From Lacticaseibacillus daqingensis (lineage in GTDB: Bacteria; Bacillota; Bacilli; Lactobacillales; Lactobacillaceae), in contig NZ_RHOH01000007.1 of the NCBI RefSeq assembly GCF_003946115.1, forward strand, positions 1 through 64,000: a DNA stretch of 64,000 bases. Direction: 5' to 3'. Below, in pieces: positions 26,074 to 35,083 of the stretch. The notes beneath the pieces are model-generated. The model worked only from the letters and a program-made list of their open reading frames with translations, did not search any database and had not been told where the DNA came from. The translations under genes and the position numbers were made by a program. The stretch's first letter is position 1; each line of letters opens with the position of its first letter.

Positions 26074-28320
26074 GTGAAACCTTTAATCCATTGGTTGCGC
26101 ACGACCCGACTCGGGTTTTTGAGCCTGCTGTTAGGCCTGATCTGGCTGAAGACCCTGTTCGCCTATTACGTCGATTTCACACTCGGTGCTACCGGGGTTT
26201 TGCAGCAACTCCTCTTGTTCCTGAATCCGCTCGGCACCAGCGCAGCCCTCCTGTCGTTGGCGCTCTATGTCCGCAAACCGCGGCGCGCCTACGCACTGGG
26301 GGCACTGCTTTACGTCCTAATGACTGCGCTGTTGCTCACCAACGTCTTATACTACCGGGAATTCACCGACTTCATGACCGTTGGTACCGTGATGAGCGTC
26401 AAAAACGTGTCCGCCGGCTTGGGTGGGAGCTTCGTGAACATGATCATCTGGCGCGATGCCGTGTATGTCCTCGATGTGGGACTGGCCTTGCTGGCCCTGG
26501 TGGGCTATGCCGGATGGAACGTCTGGCGCTTCATTCACCGCCAGCCGCTACGCTGGCCACACTTCGGCTTGGTGCGAGACCGCCAGCCGGTGGCTTACCA
26601 TGTGCCCCAGGCCGTCAGCGCCGTGGCCGTGGCCTGCTTTGGGATCACCATGGCGGTATCCGAGCTGAACCGCCCGCAGCTGTTGACCCGGACGTTTGAC
26701 CGCAACTACATCGTCAAGTACCTCGGCCTCACGCCGTTCACGGTTTACGATGCGTTTCAGACGGCCCAAAACAATCAGGTTCGCGCCAGCGCCGACAGTG
26801 CCGACATGGACAAGGTGCTGGCCTACACCAAGGCCCACTACGCCGCGCCGGACGCCAACTACTTTGGGACCGCGAAGGGCAAGAACGTGATCATCATCCA
26901 CTTGGAAAGCTTCCAACAGTTTCTGATCGGCGCGAAGATCGACGGTCAGGAGGTCACGCCGTTTTTGAACGCGCTGATCAAAGATGACAACACCTTGAGC
27001 TTCGATAACTTTTTCCATGAAGTCGGCCTCGGCAAAACCTCCGATGCCGAAAACATGCTCGAAACCAGCACCTTCGGCCTCCCCACCGGTTCCCTATTCT
27101 CCAGCCTCGGCACGGACAACACCTTCCAAGGGGCCCCGGCGCTTTTGGAACAGTACGCCGGGTACACCACGGCGGTGTTCCACGGCGGCGAAGGGACCTT
27201 CTGGAACCGGACAAACACCTACAAGAGCCTCGGCTACAATTATTTCTTTGATGGCAACTTTTACGCGCACGACTCTGGCACCATCACAGAGTACGGCATC
27301 AAGGACAAGCTGATGTTTGCGGAAACCAGCAAGTACCTGGAACACCTGCAGCAGCCGTTTTACGCCAAAATCATCACGACCTCGAACCACTACCCGTTTT
27401 TCATCACGGATGCGGACACGGACTTCCCGGATGCTGGGACTGATGATGCCTACATCAACGGCTACTTCCGCACCGCACACTACCTCGATGCGGCCCTCAA
27501 GGAGTTCTTCGCCTACTTGAAGGCCAGTGGCCTGTACGATAAGAGCTTGATCATGCTGTACGGGGATCACTACGGGATTTCCAATGATCGCAACCAGACC
27601 CTGTCAACCGTTTTGAATAAGAGCACCTCTGACCCGACTGGCGATACCGGCAGTGAGTGGACCCCCTTTGACGATGCCAATCTGCAGCGTGTGCCGTTGA
27701 TTTTCCACGCCCCAGGGCTCACTGGCGGTATCAACCACACGTACGGCGGTGAAATCGACGCCTTACCGACGCTGCTGCACCTGCTCGGCGTCGACACGCA
27801 AAACTTCGTACAGTTCGGGGCGGACCTGCTGTCGCCGCAGCACGACAACGTGGTCGCATTCCGGAACCACAATTTCGTGACCAGCCAGTACACGGTTCTG
27901 GGCACCACCGTTTACAAAAATTCGACCGGTGCAGTCGTCACGCCGGATGCGGCGCTCAAAAAGCAGCTGGCCGCAACGCAAGCGTCCGTTGATACACGTT
28001 TGGGTCTGTCCGACACGCTAGCGACAAAGAACCTACTGCGTTTCTACGTCCCCGCCGGCTTCACCCCGGTCGACCCAAGCAAGGCCAACTACGCCAAGAG
28101 CCTCCAAAGCGTCCTTCAAACGGAACGCCAGCGCGGCCGCCAATCGACCTCACTGTTCAGCCAAAACGACGAGAACAGCACCATCGACCAGTACGTGACC
28201 GACGCCCCTGAAGTGGCCAACGACCGTAGCATCATCACCGATTACCCGGCCACGGTGGCCGCTCAAGCCAGCACCACCATTCCGCCAGCATCTGGCACCG
28301 CCAACACCAAAAGTCAATAA
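26074..28320 (+). CDS. ltaS: Lipoteichoic acid synthase (LtaS family)
   Basis: Polymerises glycerol-phosphate from phosphatidylglycerol onto the LTA anchor at the outer face of the membrane. 748 residues: about five N-terminal transmembrane helices (to ~200), then an extracellular sulfatase-like domain. Catalytic Thr322 lies in GKTSDAENM; other metal-site pieces are VIIIHLESFQQFLI, FHGGEGTFWNRT and MLYGDHYGIS. A Ser/Thr-rich tail ends the protein. GTG 26074 follows AAAGGAGGATTCC. It is longer than the S. aureus enzyme (about 646), mainly in the tail. It is a single gene. Confidence 0.93.
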   Translation: MKPLIHWLRTTRLGFLSLLLGLIWLKTLFAYYVDFTLGATGVLQQLLLFLNPLGTSAALLSLALYVRKPRRAYALGALLYVLMTALLLTNVLYYREFTDFMTVGTVMSVKNVSAGLGGSFVNMIIWRDAVYVLDVGLALLALVGYAGWNVWRFIHRQPLRWPHFGLVRDRQPVAYHVPQAVSAVAVACFGITMAVSELNRPQLLTRTFDRNYIVKYLGLTPFTVYDAFQTAQNNQVRASADSADMDKVLAYTKAHYAAPDANYFGTAKGKNVIIIHLESFQQFLIGAKIDGQEVTPFLNALIKDDNTLSFDNFFHEVGLGKTSDAENMLETSTFGLPTGSLFSSLGTDNTFQGAPALLEQYAGYTTAVFHGGEGTFWNRTNTYKSLGYNYFFDGNFYAHDSGTITEYGIKDKLMFAETSKYLEHLQQPFYAKIITTSNHYPFFITDADTDFPDAGTDDAYINGYFRTAHYLDAALKEFFAYLKASGLYDKSLIMLYGDHYGISNDRNQTLSTVLNKSTSDPTGDTGSEWTPFDDANLQRVPLIFHAPGLTGGINHTYGGEIDALPTLLHLLGVDTQNFVQFGADLLSPQHDNVVAFRNHNFVTSQYTVLGTTVYKNSTGAVVTPDAALKKQLAATQASVDTRLGLSDTLATKNLLRFYVPAGFTPVDPSKANYAKSLQSVLQTERQRGRQSTSLFSQNDENSTIDQYVTDAPEVANDRSIITDYPATVAAQASTTIPPASGTANTKSQ

Positions 28321-28357
28321 TTCCCCAGCGGTCGCGCCACATACGGTTGCACCCAGA

Positions 28358-28408
28358 GGATACGCCAATCGCCCCGCAAACTTAGGTTGTGGGGCGATTG
28401 GCGTATCC
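28358..28408 (+). repeat. 22-bp palindromic hairpin
   Basis: GGATACGCCAATCGCCCCGC continues to AA, loop ACTTAGG, and the complementary arm ends GGCGTATCC; a single G-U pair breaks the 22-bp stem. It lies after ltaS but has no T-run, so a simple terminator is doubtful. The loop sequence resembles that of 16274-16325. Confidence 0.75.
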
Positions 28409-28603
28409 GGCCTGCTTCGTCGGCACGCGCGGCTGGCCGTTCGGCTGCCTTACTGCGGCAGCCAGAAGCAAGGACGGCCCTTGTTGGCGGGCGGTGGGCC
28501 GGCACGCTCGCCTGAAATCGAATCCCCGCGCGTTTCTTCAGCAGAAGTTCATATTTTGTTCAAACCTCGCCGCTATACTGAGGCCATAAGGTGAGGTGAC
28601 GAG

Positions 28604-29350
28604 ATGCGTTTTCTAGACCGCGCCCTGGGCGCCCTGCGATTTCATCGCCGCGCATACTTGGGCGAATTATTCGGGATCCTGGTGTTTACCTGCACCAGTC
28701 TGTTCCTGCTGACCTGTCAAAACAACATCACCGTCATGCGTCAGGGTTTCTTAAGTCGCCTCGACCAGTTCGACCACTCAGCCGTCACCCAGGCCGCAAG
28801 CTTGATCCGCACGGTCAAACACACCTATGCCACCTTGGCCCAATCCTACCAGTGGGGCTGGTGGGGCCTCTTGGTTGCGCTGGCCGGCATCAGTTTTGCG
28901 CTGACCCTGTGGGCCGGCCGCCAGCGGCAAGGCGAAACCACCGCCTACCTGCTGGTGGGCAAAAGCCCGTGGGACATTGCCGCTCAGTACTTGCTGGAAA
29001 GCCTGATCGTGTACGCTGCCGGCTTTACGCTCGTCTGGCTCAGCGTGACGCTGATCGGTACCAGTCTGGGCAGCCAGCTAAGCCAGTTCACCAATACCGC
29101 CTTTACCCGCACTCTGACGGCGGCGCTCAGTGGCACAACCGCCGCCCAGGACCTAGAGGCCCTCATGCACGCCCATCTGACTAGCTTCAGTGGTCCTGGC
29201 CTGCTTGCCCCCGGCGCTGGCCCGCAGCCGCAGGTGCCCCTCAATGGCGGGCTACGCACCCTTCTTGCCGGCGCGTTGGCCTTGCTTGGCGGGCAAGGGG
29301 CCGCGTTGTGCCTCACCCTGCTGCTGGCCCGCCGGCGGCTTCACCCCTAG
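28604..29350 (+). CDS. FtsX-like ABC permease-type membrane protein
   Basis: 248 residues, about four transmembrane helices: one near 22-40, a ~45-residue extracytoplasmic stretch, two near 85-105 and 128-150, and one at the C-terminus (GALALLGGQGAALCLTLLLA). The segment GETTAYLLVGKSPWDIAAQYLLESLIVYAAG fits the FtsX/MacB coupling helix region. It is short, a single FtsX unit. GTGAGGTGACGAG precedes ATG 28604. The gene 32 bases downstream encodes a P-loop-less ABC ATPase relative, so the two probably form one unit. Substrate unknown. Confidence 0.6.
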   Translation: MRFLDRALGALRFHRRAYLGELFGILVFTCTSLFLLTCQNNITVMRQGFLSRLDQFDHSAVTQAASLIRTVKHTYATLAQSYQWGWWGLLVALAGISFALTLWAGRQRQGETTAYLLVGKSPWDIAAQYLLESLIVYAAGFTLVWLSVTLIGTSLGSQLSQFTNTAFTRTLTAALSGTTAAQDLEALMHAHLTSFSGPGLLAPGAGPQPQVPLNGGLRTLLAGALALLGGQGAALCLTLLLARRRLHP

Positions 29351-29382
29351 TCCCCACTCACACGAAATTTCGGAGGCCCCCG

Positions 29383-29949
29383 ATGCCGCTATTTCAATCT
29401 AACACCACCAAAACCTTTCAGGCGCAGGTGCGCCAACTCTTCACCCCTGCCGACCTGTACTTCATCTACTGTGCGAATTTGAGCGCCCTTGAAACCTGCT
29501 ACCGCCAATACATCCAGGCGTTCATGGCCAACGGCGCGCGCAAAAGCCTGGGGCTCATCACACCCACGGATACCGGCGTTGTGCCGTACCTCAGCGTGCG
29601 CAACAACCTGCTGATCAACGGCCGTACGAAGGACCTGGCGTTGATTCCCGATGCCTTCCGCCGCGATCTGTTGCAAGCTGACGTGCCAGCCACAGCGCTC
29701 ACCGTCACCCAAACACTGTACCTGCAACTGTTTCGTGGCGTGGTGGCCGGCCGCGAGTTTCTGCTGATGCACGATTTCCCGGCGCGCATGACCCTGCAGG
29801 AGCGGCGCGATTTTCTCAACGTCGCCGCCACCAGCGTCCGGGCGCGCGGCACCAGTCTAATTCTGCTCACGCAAGACGAGAATCTGATCACCGCCCACCC
29901 TGCGACAAGCTGGACCACTGCCCCGCAGCTGAGCGATGCGACCGCTTAG
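29383..29949 (+). CDS. Degenerate ABC ATPase-like protein lacking Walker A
   Basis: 188 residues. The second half reads like an ABC nucleotide-binding domain: VPYLSVRNNLLINGRTKDL at the Q-loop/signature-coupling region, GREFLLMHDFPARMTLQERRDFLN at the Walker B/D-loop, and SLILLTQDENLITAH at the H-loop region. However, the expected P-loop near residues 20-35 is replaced by YFIYCANLSALETCYRQYIQ, no LSGGQ is visible, and the Walker B glutamate is Phe. It is probably inactive as an ATPase and may be regulatory or vestigial. GGAGG precedes ATG 29383. A terminator follows. Confidence 0.6.
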   Translation: MPLFQSNTTKTFQAQVRQLFTPADLYFIYCANLSALETCYRQYIQAFMANGARKSLGLITPTDTGVVPYLSVRNNLLINGRTKDLALIPDAFRRDLLQADVPATALTVTQTLYLQLFRGVVAGREFLLMHDFPARMTLQERRDFLNVAATSVRARGTSLILLTQDENLITAHPATSWTTAPQLSDATA

Positions 29950-29955
29950 CCCCAC

Positions 29956-29999
29956 ACCAAAACCCGCGTTTACCCCTTTCGGCAAACGCGGGTTTTGGT
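29956..29999 (+). terminator. Terminator of the ABC-like pair
   Basis: ACCAAAACCCGCGTTT pairs with AAACGCGGGTTTTGGT; T-run within the 3' arm. Confidence 0.85.
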
Positions 30000-30074
30000 G
30001 TCTCATGGCTCATGGGGCGCGCACGCACACCGATCACTAATTCCTCGACCCTGATCAACTCGTCAATATTTTGC

Positions 30075-30104
30075 TTGCGAAAAGGGAACGTGCGTTCGTA
30101 TAAT
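30075..30104 (+). promoter_or_regulatory. SOS-type promoter with LexA box
   Basis: TTGCGA (30075-30080), 18 bases, TATAAT (30099-30104). GGAACGTGCGTTCG (30085-30098) fits the Gram-positive LexA/DinR consensus CGAACnnnnGTTCG except for its first base, and abuts the -10. Confidence 0.75.
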
Positions 30105-30121
30105 AAAGCGAGGTGATCGGC

Positions 30122-31423
30122 ATGCTCTACGATAACGAGCCCCGCGGCGTCTATTTTTTGATCGATAACAAATCCTTTTACGCCTCCATCGAGTGCACCA
30201 CGCGCGGGCTCAATCCGCTCAAAACGGCGCTGGTAGTCATGTCCGACCAGGCCAACACGAACGGGGGGCTCATTCTGGCCACCAGTCCCTTGGCCAAACA
30301 GCGCTACGGCCTGCAAGCTAACGTCAGCCGCCAGCGCGACCTGCCCCAAGACGACCGCTTGTTGGTCGTGCCGCCGCGGATGACCTTGTACATTCAGCGC
30401 AACCTGGCCATCAATGCCATTTTCCGCCGGTTCACCGCGCCTGCCACGCTTTGGCCGTATTCCATCGACGAGTCCATTCTTGACATGACGGCCACCTGGC
30501 GGCTGTTCGGGACTACGCCTCGCGCCGCCGCGCAATGCATTCAGCGCACCGTCCAAGACGAGCTGGGCCTGTACACCACCATTGGCATCGGTGAAAATCC
30601 GCTGCAGGCGAAGCTGGCGCTGGATTTGCTGGCCAAGCACACCCCCGATCTCATCGGCAGCCTTTCGTTTGACAGCATCCCCGAGAAGCTGTGGACCATC
30701 ACCACGCTGACAGACGTCTGGAGTATCGCACACCGCACGGCCAAGCGGCTGAGGCGCCTGCACATCACAAGCCTTTACGCCCTTGCGCACACCGATCCCG
30801 CCGTGCTCAAAGTCGAGTTCGGGCTCATCGGCACCCAGCTGTTCGCACTAAGCTGGGGCATCGACCGGAGTCAGCTTGCCGTGCGCCCGGTGACGCGCGC
30901 CCCCAGCCTCGGCAACTCACAAGTCTTGCCACGCGACTACGCTGAGGCCGCGCAGATCGAAGTGGTGATCAAAGAAATTGCCGAACAAGTTGCGGCGCGA
31001 CTGCGGCACCACCGCCAGCAGGCCGGCACGCTCAGCCTCAGCATCGGCTTCTCCTACGCAGCCAGCGAAACAACCGGCCGCACCGGATTCAGCCACGCGA
31101 TGCGGATCCCCCCAACAGATCAAAACGGGCCGCTAGTCGCCGCGGCCCTCACCTTATTTCACACCCATTGGCATGGCGAAGTCATTCGCAACATTGCCAT
31201 CACCACCAGCCACCTCAGCGCCGCCACCGGCGAACAGCTGAACCTGTTCGAGCCCGTCCGCACCCAACTTCACCGCACCGACCTCGCCCGTGTCACCGAT
31301 GAGATCCGCACGCGGTTCGGTTTCACCAAGCTGGTCTACGCCAAAAGCAAGCTGCTCGGTGGCACCGCCATCAACCGCGCCAGCCTGGTCGGTGGCCACA
31401 ACGGCGGCAATGCGTACGAGTAA
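30122..31423 (+). CDS. Y-family DNA polymerase (UmuC/ImpB-like)
   Basis: Error-prone translesion polymerase of about 433 residues. Catalytic pieces: FLIDNKSFYASIE (first Asp, motif I), SIDESILDMT with Asp-Glu (motif III), then GIGENPLQAKLALDL and the HhH thumb WSIAHRTAKRLRRLHITSL. The C-terminal little-finger domain follows. Bacillota UvrX/UmuC relatives differ from DinB by this length. ATG 30122 has GAGGTGA 8 bases upstream; GTG 30113 overlaps it. The LexA-type box at its promoter indicates SOS induction. It is chromosomal here, though relatives often sit on mobile elements. Confidence 0.9.
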   Translation: MLYDNEPRGVYFLIDNKSFYASIECTTRGLNPLKTALVVMSDQANTNGGLILATSPLAKQRYGLQANVSRQRDLPQDDRLLVVPPRMTLYIQRNLAINAIFRRFTAPATLWPYSIDESILDMTATWRLFGTTPRAAAQCIQRTVQDELGLYTTIGIGENPLQAKLALDLLAKHTPDLIGSLSFDSIPEKLWTITTLTDVWSIAHRTAKRLRRLHITSLYALAHTDPAVLKVEFGLIGTQLFALSWGIDRSQLAVRPVTRAPSLGNSQVLPRDYAEAAQIEVVIKEIAEQVAARLRHHRQQAGTLSLSIGFSYAASETTGRTGFSHAMRIPPTDQNGPLVAAALTLFHTHWHGEVIRNIAITTSHLSAATGEQLNLFEPVRTQLHRTDLARVTDEIRTRFGFTKLVYAKSKLLGGTAINRASLVGGHNGGNAYE

Positions 31424-31918
31424 TTACAGCGAAACGTAATACGCCTGCTCATCCGCCAAGTGCATCGCATCGGCCACCGCGACACCGTGCTGAGCCCGCA
31501 CCTGTTGCAGCAAATAATCGCGCAGGTCGTCTTCAAAGTAGGCGTCAACCGCCCCTTCCCAGGCGGTGACCCAGGGCGTCCCCTGACTCCGCCGCACCTG
31601 TGCCTGTGCCCAGAGGTGGTGGTAAATCGCCCGGCCTGTCAGGTCAACGCGCACGCGGATCCGGCGCGTTTCGTGGTGCGTGCGGAAGCGTAGCGTCATA
31701 TGGTGAAAATGCGCCACCCACAAGCCGCCAAATAGCCCACCACCGATCCCGATCAGCGCTGCCAGCGCCAGCCCAACCCCGCGCACAATACTGGTCAGGC
31801 TGGGACTGGCGGCCAGGCCGGCGGTGATGATCAGCACCCCGCACACCAAACCCAGCGCGGGAAGTGCCACAATAAGGCCGAAAAACACGGCGAATAACGT
31901 TTTGACGAGTTGACTCAT
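31424..31918 (-). CDS. Hypothetical membrane protein
   Basis: 164 residues with two N-terminal hydrophobic segments (about 8-35 and 42-66, LALAALIGIGGGLFGGLWVA) and an Arg/His-rich soluble C-terminus (HFHHMTLRFRTHHETRRIRV and so on). ATG 31918 follows AGAGGATCTGCG. It abuts the polymerase gene end to end, on the opposite strand. No family recognised. Confidence 0.6.
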   Translation of the reverse strand: MSQLVKTLFAVFFGLIVALPALGLVCGVLIITAGLAASPSLTSIVRGVGLALAALIGIGGGLFGGLWVAHFHHMTLRFRTHHETRRIRVRVDLTGRAIYHHLWAQAQVRRSQGTPWVTAWEGAVDAYFEDDLRDYLLQQVRAQHGVAVADAMHLADEQAYYVSL

Positions 31919-32052
31919 ACGCAGATCCTCTTTGATGATATTTAAATTAGAATATCTCGGAAGTTCCTCATTTTCAAGCCATTTATTGTTTTTTCCAATC
32001 AAATAGCGGTCCTGTCACCGCCCGTGAGGCAATGCAGAACCGCTGTTTAGCG

Positions 32053-32487
32053 TTATTCAACCGAAATCAGCGTCACATCTGTCACCCCACGCGAGTGCTT
32101 CAGGGCCGTCAACAGCGCGTCCAACGTCCCAGCCAGGTTGCTGATGTCAAAGGAAATCACCACACTGGCCCAGTCGTGAATCGGAATGTTCTGGTTAATG
32201 GTCACGATGCTCGCGTTGGCGGCGGACATTGTGTTGAGCACTTCCGACAGAATGCCGCGATCGTGGTGCAGCATCAGTGAAATGACCGCCTTGCGCTGGG
32301 TCAACCCCGCATCTGGCAGAAACACGTAATCCTTGTACTTGTAATAGGTGCCGCGACTGATGCCGACCTGCTTAACGGCCTCGGAAACCTGGCGCACCTG
32401 ACCGTTCTCGATCAGCGTGCGCGCCTTGATCACCTTCTCGACGACCTCGGGCAAAATTGAGCTATCTACGATGTAATACTTTTCCAC
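32053..32487 (-). CDS. pheB: ACT domain protein PheB (UPF0735)
   Basis: 144 residues. The N-terminal part (YYIVDSSILPEVVEKVIKAR, then SEAVKQVGISRGTYYKYKD) contains a helix-turn-helix-like segment. The C-terminal ACT domain begins AVISLMLHHDRGILSEVLNT. Matches the PheB family, named for a proposed role in phenylalanine synthesis that is not well proven; ligand-sensing regulation is likely. It is a single gene with a possible terminator at about 31998-32046 on the same strand. Confidence 0.85.
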   Translation of the reverse strand: MEKYYIVDSSILPEVVEKVIKARTLIENGQVRQVSEAVKQVGISRGTYYKYKDYVFLPDAGLTQRKAVISLMLHHDRGILSEVLNTMSAANASIVTINQNIPIHDWASVVISFDISNLAGTLDALLTALKHSRGVTDVTLISVE

Positions 32488-32555
32488 GGCGTTGGCCTCA
32501 CTTCTTGTGAACTATTCGCCTCATTGTACCACGACACGTAGACATGTAGGCACTT

Positions 32556-32843
32556 TCATTGTGATTTTCGCCGTAGTTGCCACATCTGCGCGTAACGCCA
32601 GGCCAAGCGGCAACACAACCCACCAAAAAGCACCAGCAGCAACCCGCCCAAGCCAAGGGCCCAGCCGTCGTGCGGCGCGAACCCTTGGCTGATCAGCCAG
32701 CCGCCCATCGCCGCGAGCGTGCCGTTAACCAGCAACGCCACCACGAGCTGCACCGCACTGCGGCGCGGATAACGCGCGTCAAAATGCGGCGCGATCAAAA
32801 GCCCCAGTAGTGGTTCCAACAAACAACCCAGTAACTCCGCCAT
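32556..32843 (-). CDS. Small hypothetical membrane protein
   Basis: 95 residues with three likely hydrophobic segments (about 2-18, 30-52, 62-80: GWALGLGGLLLVLFGGLCCRL) and a basic tail MWQLRRKSQ. ATG 32843 follows GAGGCTGGACCACG. It is immediately downstream of the histidine kinase gene on the same strand (21-base gap) and might belong to that transcript. Family not recognised. Confidence 0.55.
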   Translation of the reverse strand: MAELLGCLLEPLLGLLIAPHFDARYPRRSAVQLVVALLVNGTLAAMGGWLISQGFAPHDGWALGLGGLLLVLFGGLCCRLAWRYAQMWQLRRKSQ

Positions 32844-32864
32844 CGTGGTCCAGCCTCCTCAATG

Positions 32865-34340
32865 TTAAGTGGTGTGGGTGATCGGCGCCTGCTCTGGCGC
32901 GGTTTCAGCGTCTGGGAACGTTAACGTGAAGGTCGTGCCCTCACCCAGCGTTGAATCCACCGTGATCGTGCCACCGTGCAGCGTGACCAGCTGGTGCACG
33001 ATGGCCAGCCCGAGCCCGGATTCGCCGTACTGAGTGTTCTTACGGGACGGATCTGCCTTGTAGTAACGCTCCCAGATGTTTTGCACCTGGTCGGGGCTCA
33101 TGCCGATGCCGGTGTCCGCCACCGTCAGCTCGGTTTGGTGGTACCCGGTCTTGGCGCTGATGGTGATGGTGCCGTTTTGGGTGAACTGGATCGCGTTTTG
33201 GGTGATGTTGAACAGCACCTGCACGAAGCGGTCCTTATCGGCGTAAACCGAAACATCCGAAGCCGCATCCAGTACCAGGGTGTCGCCAGCGGTCTGCGCC
33301 TTTTGCGTCAGCTGCGAGAGGATGTCTTGCAGCGTTTCCGTGGCGTTGAAGGTGGTCTTTTTCAGCAGGATCTGGTTGGTGCGAATCTTTTCGTAGTCCA
33401 GGTTCTCGTTGACCAGACGAATTAAGCGTTTGGTCTCTTTTTGCATCAGCGCGATCGAATCACCCTTGCTTTCCTCGGGGATCGCATCATAAGCGAGTCC
33501 CTCAAGCAGGCCATTGATGGTGGTCAGTGGCGTGCGCATTTCGTGCGCCGCATCCGCCATGAACTGCCGCCGCCGCTCTTCTTGGCGGTGGATCTCCGTT
33601 TGACTGGCGCGCAAAGAGGCGATCATGTCCTGAAAATCGGCCGCCAACCCCGCGACCTCATCGTGACCCTTGGACTTGAGCTGAACGTCCACCTCGTAAT
33701 CGCCTTCGGCCACCTGGTGAGTGACCTGACGCAGCCGGTTGATCCGGTCGACCTGATAGCGCGCCACGAAGTAGGAGACGACAATCGCCACCAGCGCCGA
33801 CAGCAGGAACGCGATGAACAGGTTGTACTCGGTTTTACGAATCGAGCTTTGAATGTTATCCACTGGGGCGAACGCGGCGATGACGAACAGGAGCTTGCCA
33901 GACAAGTACACCGGCTTGTAGTAGATCGTCATGCTCTGTTGCTTCCCATCACGCGGGTTGGTGGTCAGCTCCGGCAGCGCCACCGGATTGCCTTTTTTCA
34001 GCTCTTTCCACGTGCTTTTGCTGATAGCGTTGACTGTGTTGCCTTCCAAATTCGGGTACACGGCCTCGTTGTCGGCATTGTAGATCATGAAATGTACGCG
34101 CTGGTTCGAAAGGATCTTCTCCGCGTTTTGGATAAAATCCGTGTTCGGCACGTACACGTTGCGCGACACGTCGGCCTTGAGTGCATTGCCTTCTAGCACA
34201 TCCGTATACTGTGCCAGCTGATTGAAACTGTTATCCCAGACGTTGGCGGCGGTGCTGCGAATGAACAGGACGCTGACGATTGCCATGGTGACAAAGATCA
34301 CCCCGAAAATCGCCAGCATTTGCTGGTAAAGAAGTTTCAT
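32865..34340 (-). CDS. Sensor histidine kinase
   Basis: 491-residue membrane kinase. TM1 about 8-28, an extracellular sensor of about 140 residues, TM2 about 174-196, HAMP (RYQVDRINRLRQVTHQVAEGD), HisKA dimerisation helix with phospho-acceptor His in MADAAHEMRTPLTTINGL, then HATPase: N-box NITQNAIQF, G1 DTGIGM, G2 GESGLGLAIVHQL. It is partner of the response regulator ending 3 bases before its start. The signal is unknown; the architecture resembles PhoR/WalK-type cell-envelope or phosphate sensors. Confidence 0.93.
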   Translation of the reverse strand: MKLLYQQMLAIFGVIFVTMAIVSVLFIRSTAANVWDNSFNQLAQYTDVLEGNALKADVSRNVYVPNTDFIQNAEKILSNQRVHFMIYNADNEAVYPNLEGNTVNAISKSTWKELKKGNPVALPELTTNPRDGKQQSMTIYYKPVYLSGKLLFVIAAFAPVDNIQSSIRKTEYNLFIAFLLSALVAIVVSYFVARYQVDRINRLRQVTHQVAEGDYEVDVQLKSKGHDEVAGLAADFQDMIASLRASQTEIHRQEERRRQFMADAAHEMRTPLTTINGLLEGLAYDAIPEESKGDSIALMQKETKRLIRLVNENLDYEKIRTNQILLKKTTFNATETLQDILSQLTQKAQTAGDTLVLDAASDVSVYADKDRFVQVLFNITQNAIQFTQNGTITISAKTGYHQTELTVADTGIGMSPDQVQNIWERYYKADPSRKNTQYGESGLGLAIVHQLVTLHGGTITVDSTLGEGTTFTLTFPDAETAPEQAPITHTT

Positions 34341-34343
34341 CGG

Positions 34344-35066
34344 CTAGGCGTCCAGCGCCGAGTCATCGAACTTGTAGCCAACGCCCCAGACCGTCTGGAT
34401 GATCTGCGGGCCGACCTTTTCGATTTTCTGACGCAGCTTCTTGATGTGCGCATCCACCGTGCGTTCATCCCCGTAGTACTCGTAGTCCCACACCAGCTGC
34501 AGCAGCTGCTCACGCGAGAACACCTGCTTGGGGTTCTTGGCCAGCGTGTGCAACAGGTCAAACTCCTTGGGGGTGAGGCCCGCGATCGGCTGATCGTCCA
34601 GGTACGCCTCGCGCGTCTTGGTGCTCAGCTTGAAGTGCGCGGTCACCACGTCAAACGCGTCCCCAGCCGCTGAAGCTTCGGGGCTCGGACCGCTGTCCAC
34701 CTCGGCGCGCCGATGCAGGGCCTTGATGCGCGCCACCAGCGTGATGGGAGAAAACGGCTTGGTCACGTAGTCATCCGCACCCAACTCCAGCCCCAGCACC
34801 TGGTCGCTTTCGGAGTCGCGCGCCGTCAGCATCACCAGCGGCACCGTTGCGGACAGCTTGCGGATCTCCTGCGCCACCTGCATCCCGTCCATCTTCGGCA
34901 AGTTCAAGTCCAGCGTGATGATATCGAACGCATCGGGCGCGGCCTTGAACGCGGCCAACCCTGCTTCCCCATCGTAGGCGTTGACCACTTCCCACTGTTC
35001 CTTCTTAAAAAACATATCCATCATTTGGGCAACACTTTCGTTGTCCTCAATCATCAAAATTTTCAT
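34344..35066 (-). CDS. OmpR/PhoB-family response regulator
   Basis: 240 residues. Receiver domain 1-120 with acidic pocket MIEDNE, phosphorylated Asp in DIITLDLNLPKMDG, switch Thr in VMLTARDS and Lys in DDYVTKPF. A linker rich in Ser/Ala follows, then an OmpR-type winged helix (about 145-236: GLTPKEFDLLHTLAKNPKQVFS ... ERTVDAHIKKLRQKIEKV). Expressed with the kinase downstream and the small membrane protein upstream (gap 17 bases). Start ATG 35066 has GAGGAGGATACC upstream. Confidence 0.95.
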   Translation of the reverse strand: MKILMIEDNESVAQMMDMFFKKEQWEVVNAYDGEAGLAAFKAAPDAFDIITLDLNLPKMDGMQVAQEIRKLSATVPLVMLTARDSESDQVLGLELGADDYVTKPFSPITLVARIKALHRRAEVDSGPSPEASAAGDAFDVVTAHFKLSTKTREAYLDDQPIAGLTPKEFDLLHTLAKNPKQVFSREQLLQLVWDYEYYGDERTVDAHIKKLRQKIEKVGPQIIQTVWGVGYKFDDSALDA

Positions 35067-35083
35067 GGTATCCTCCTCATTGG

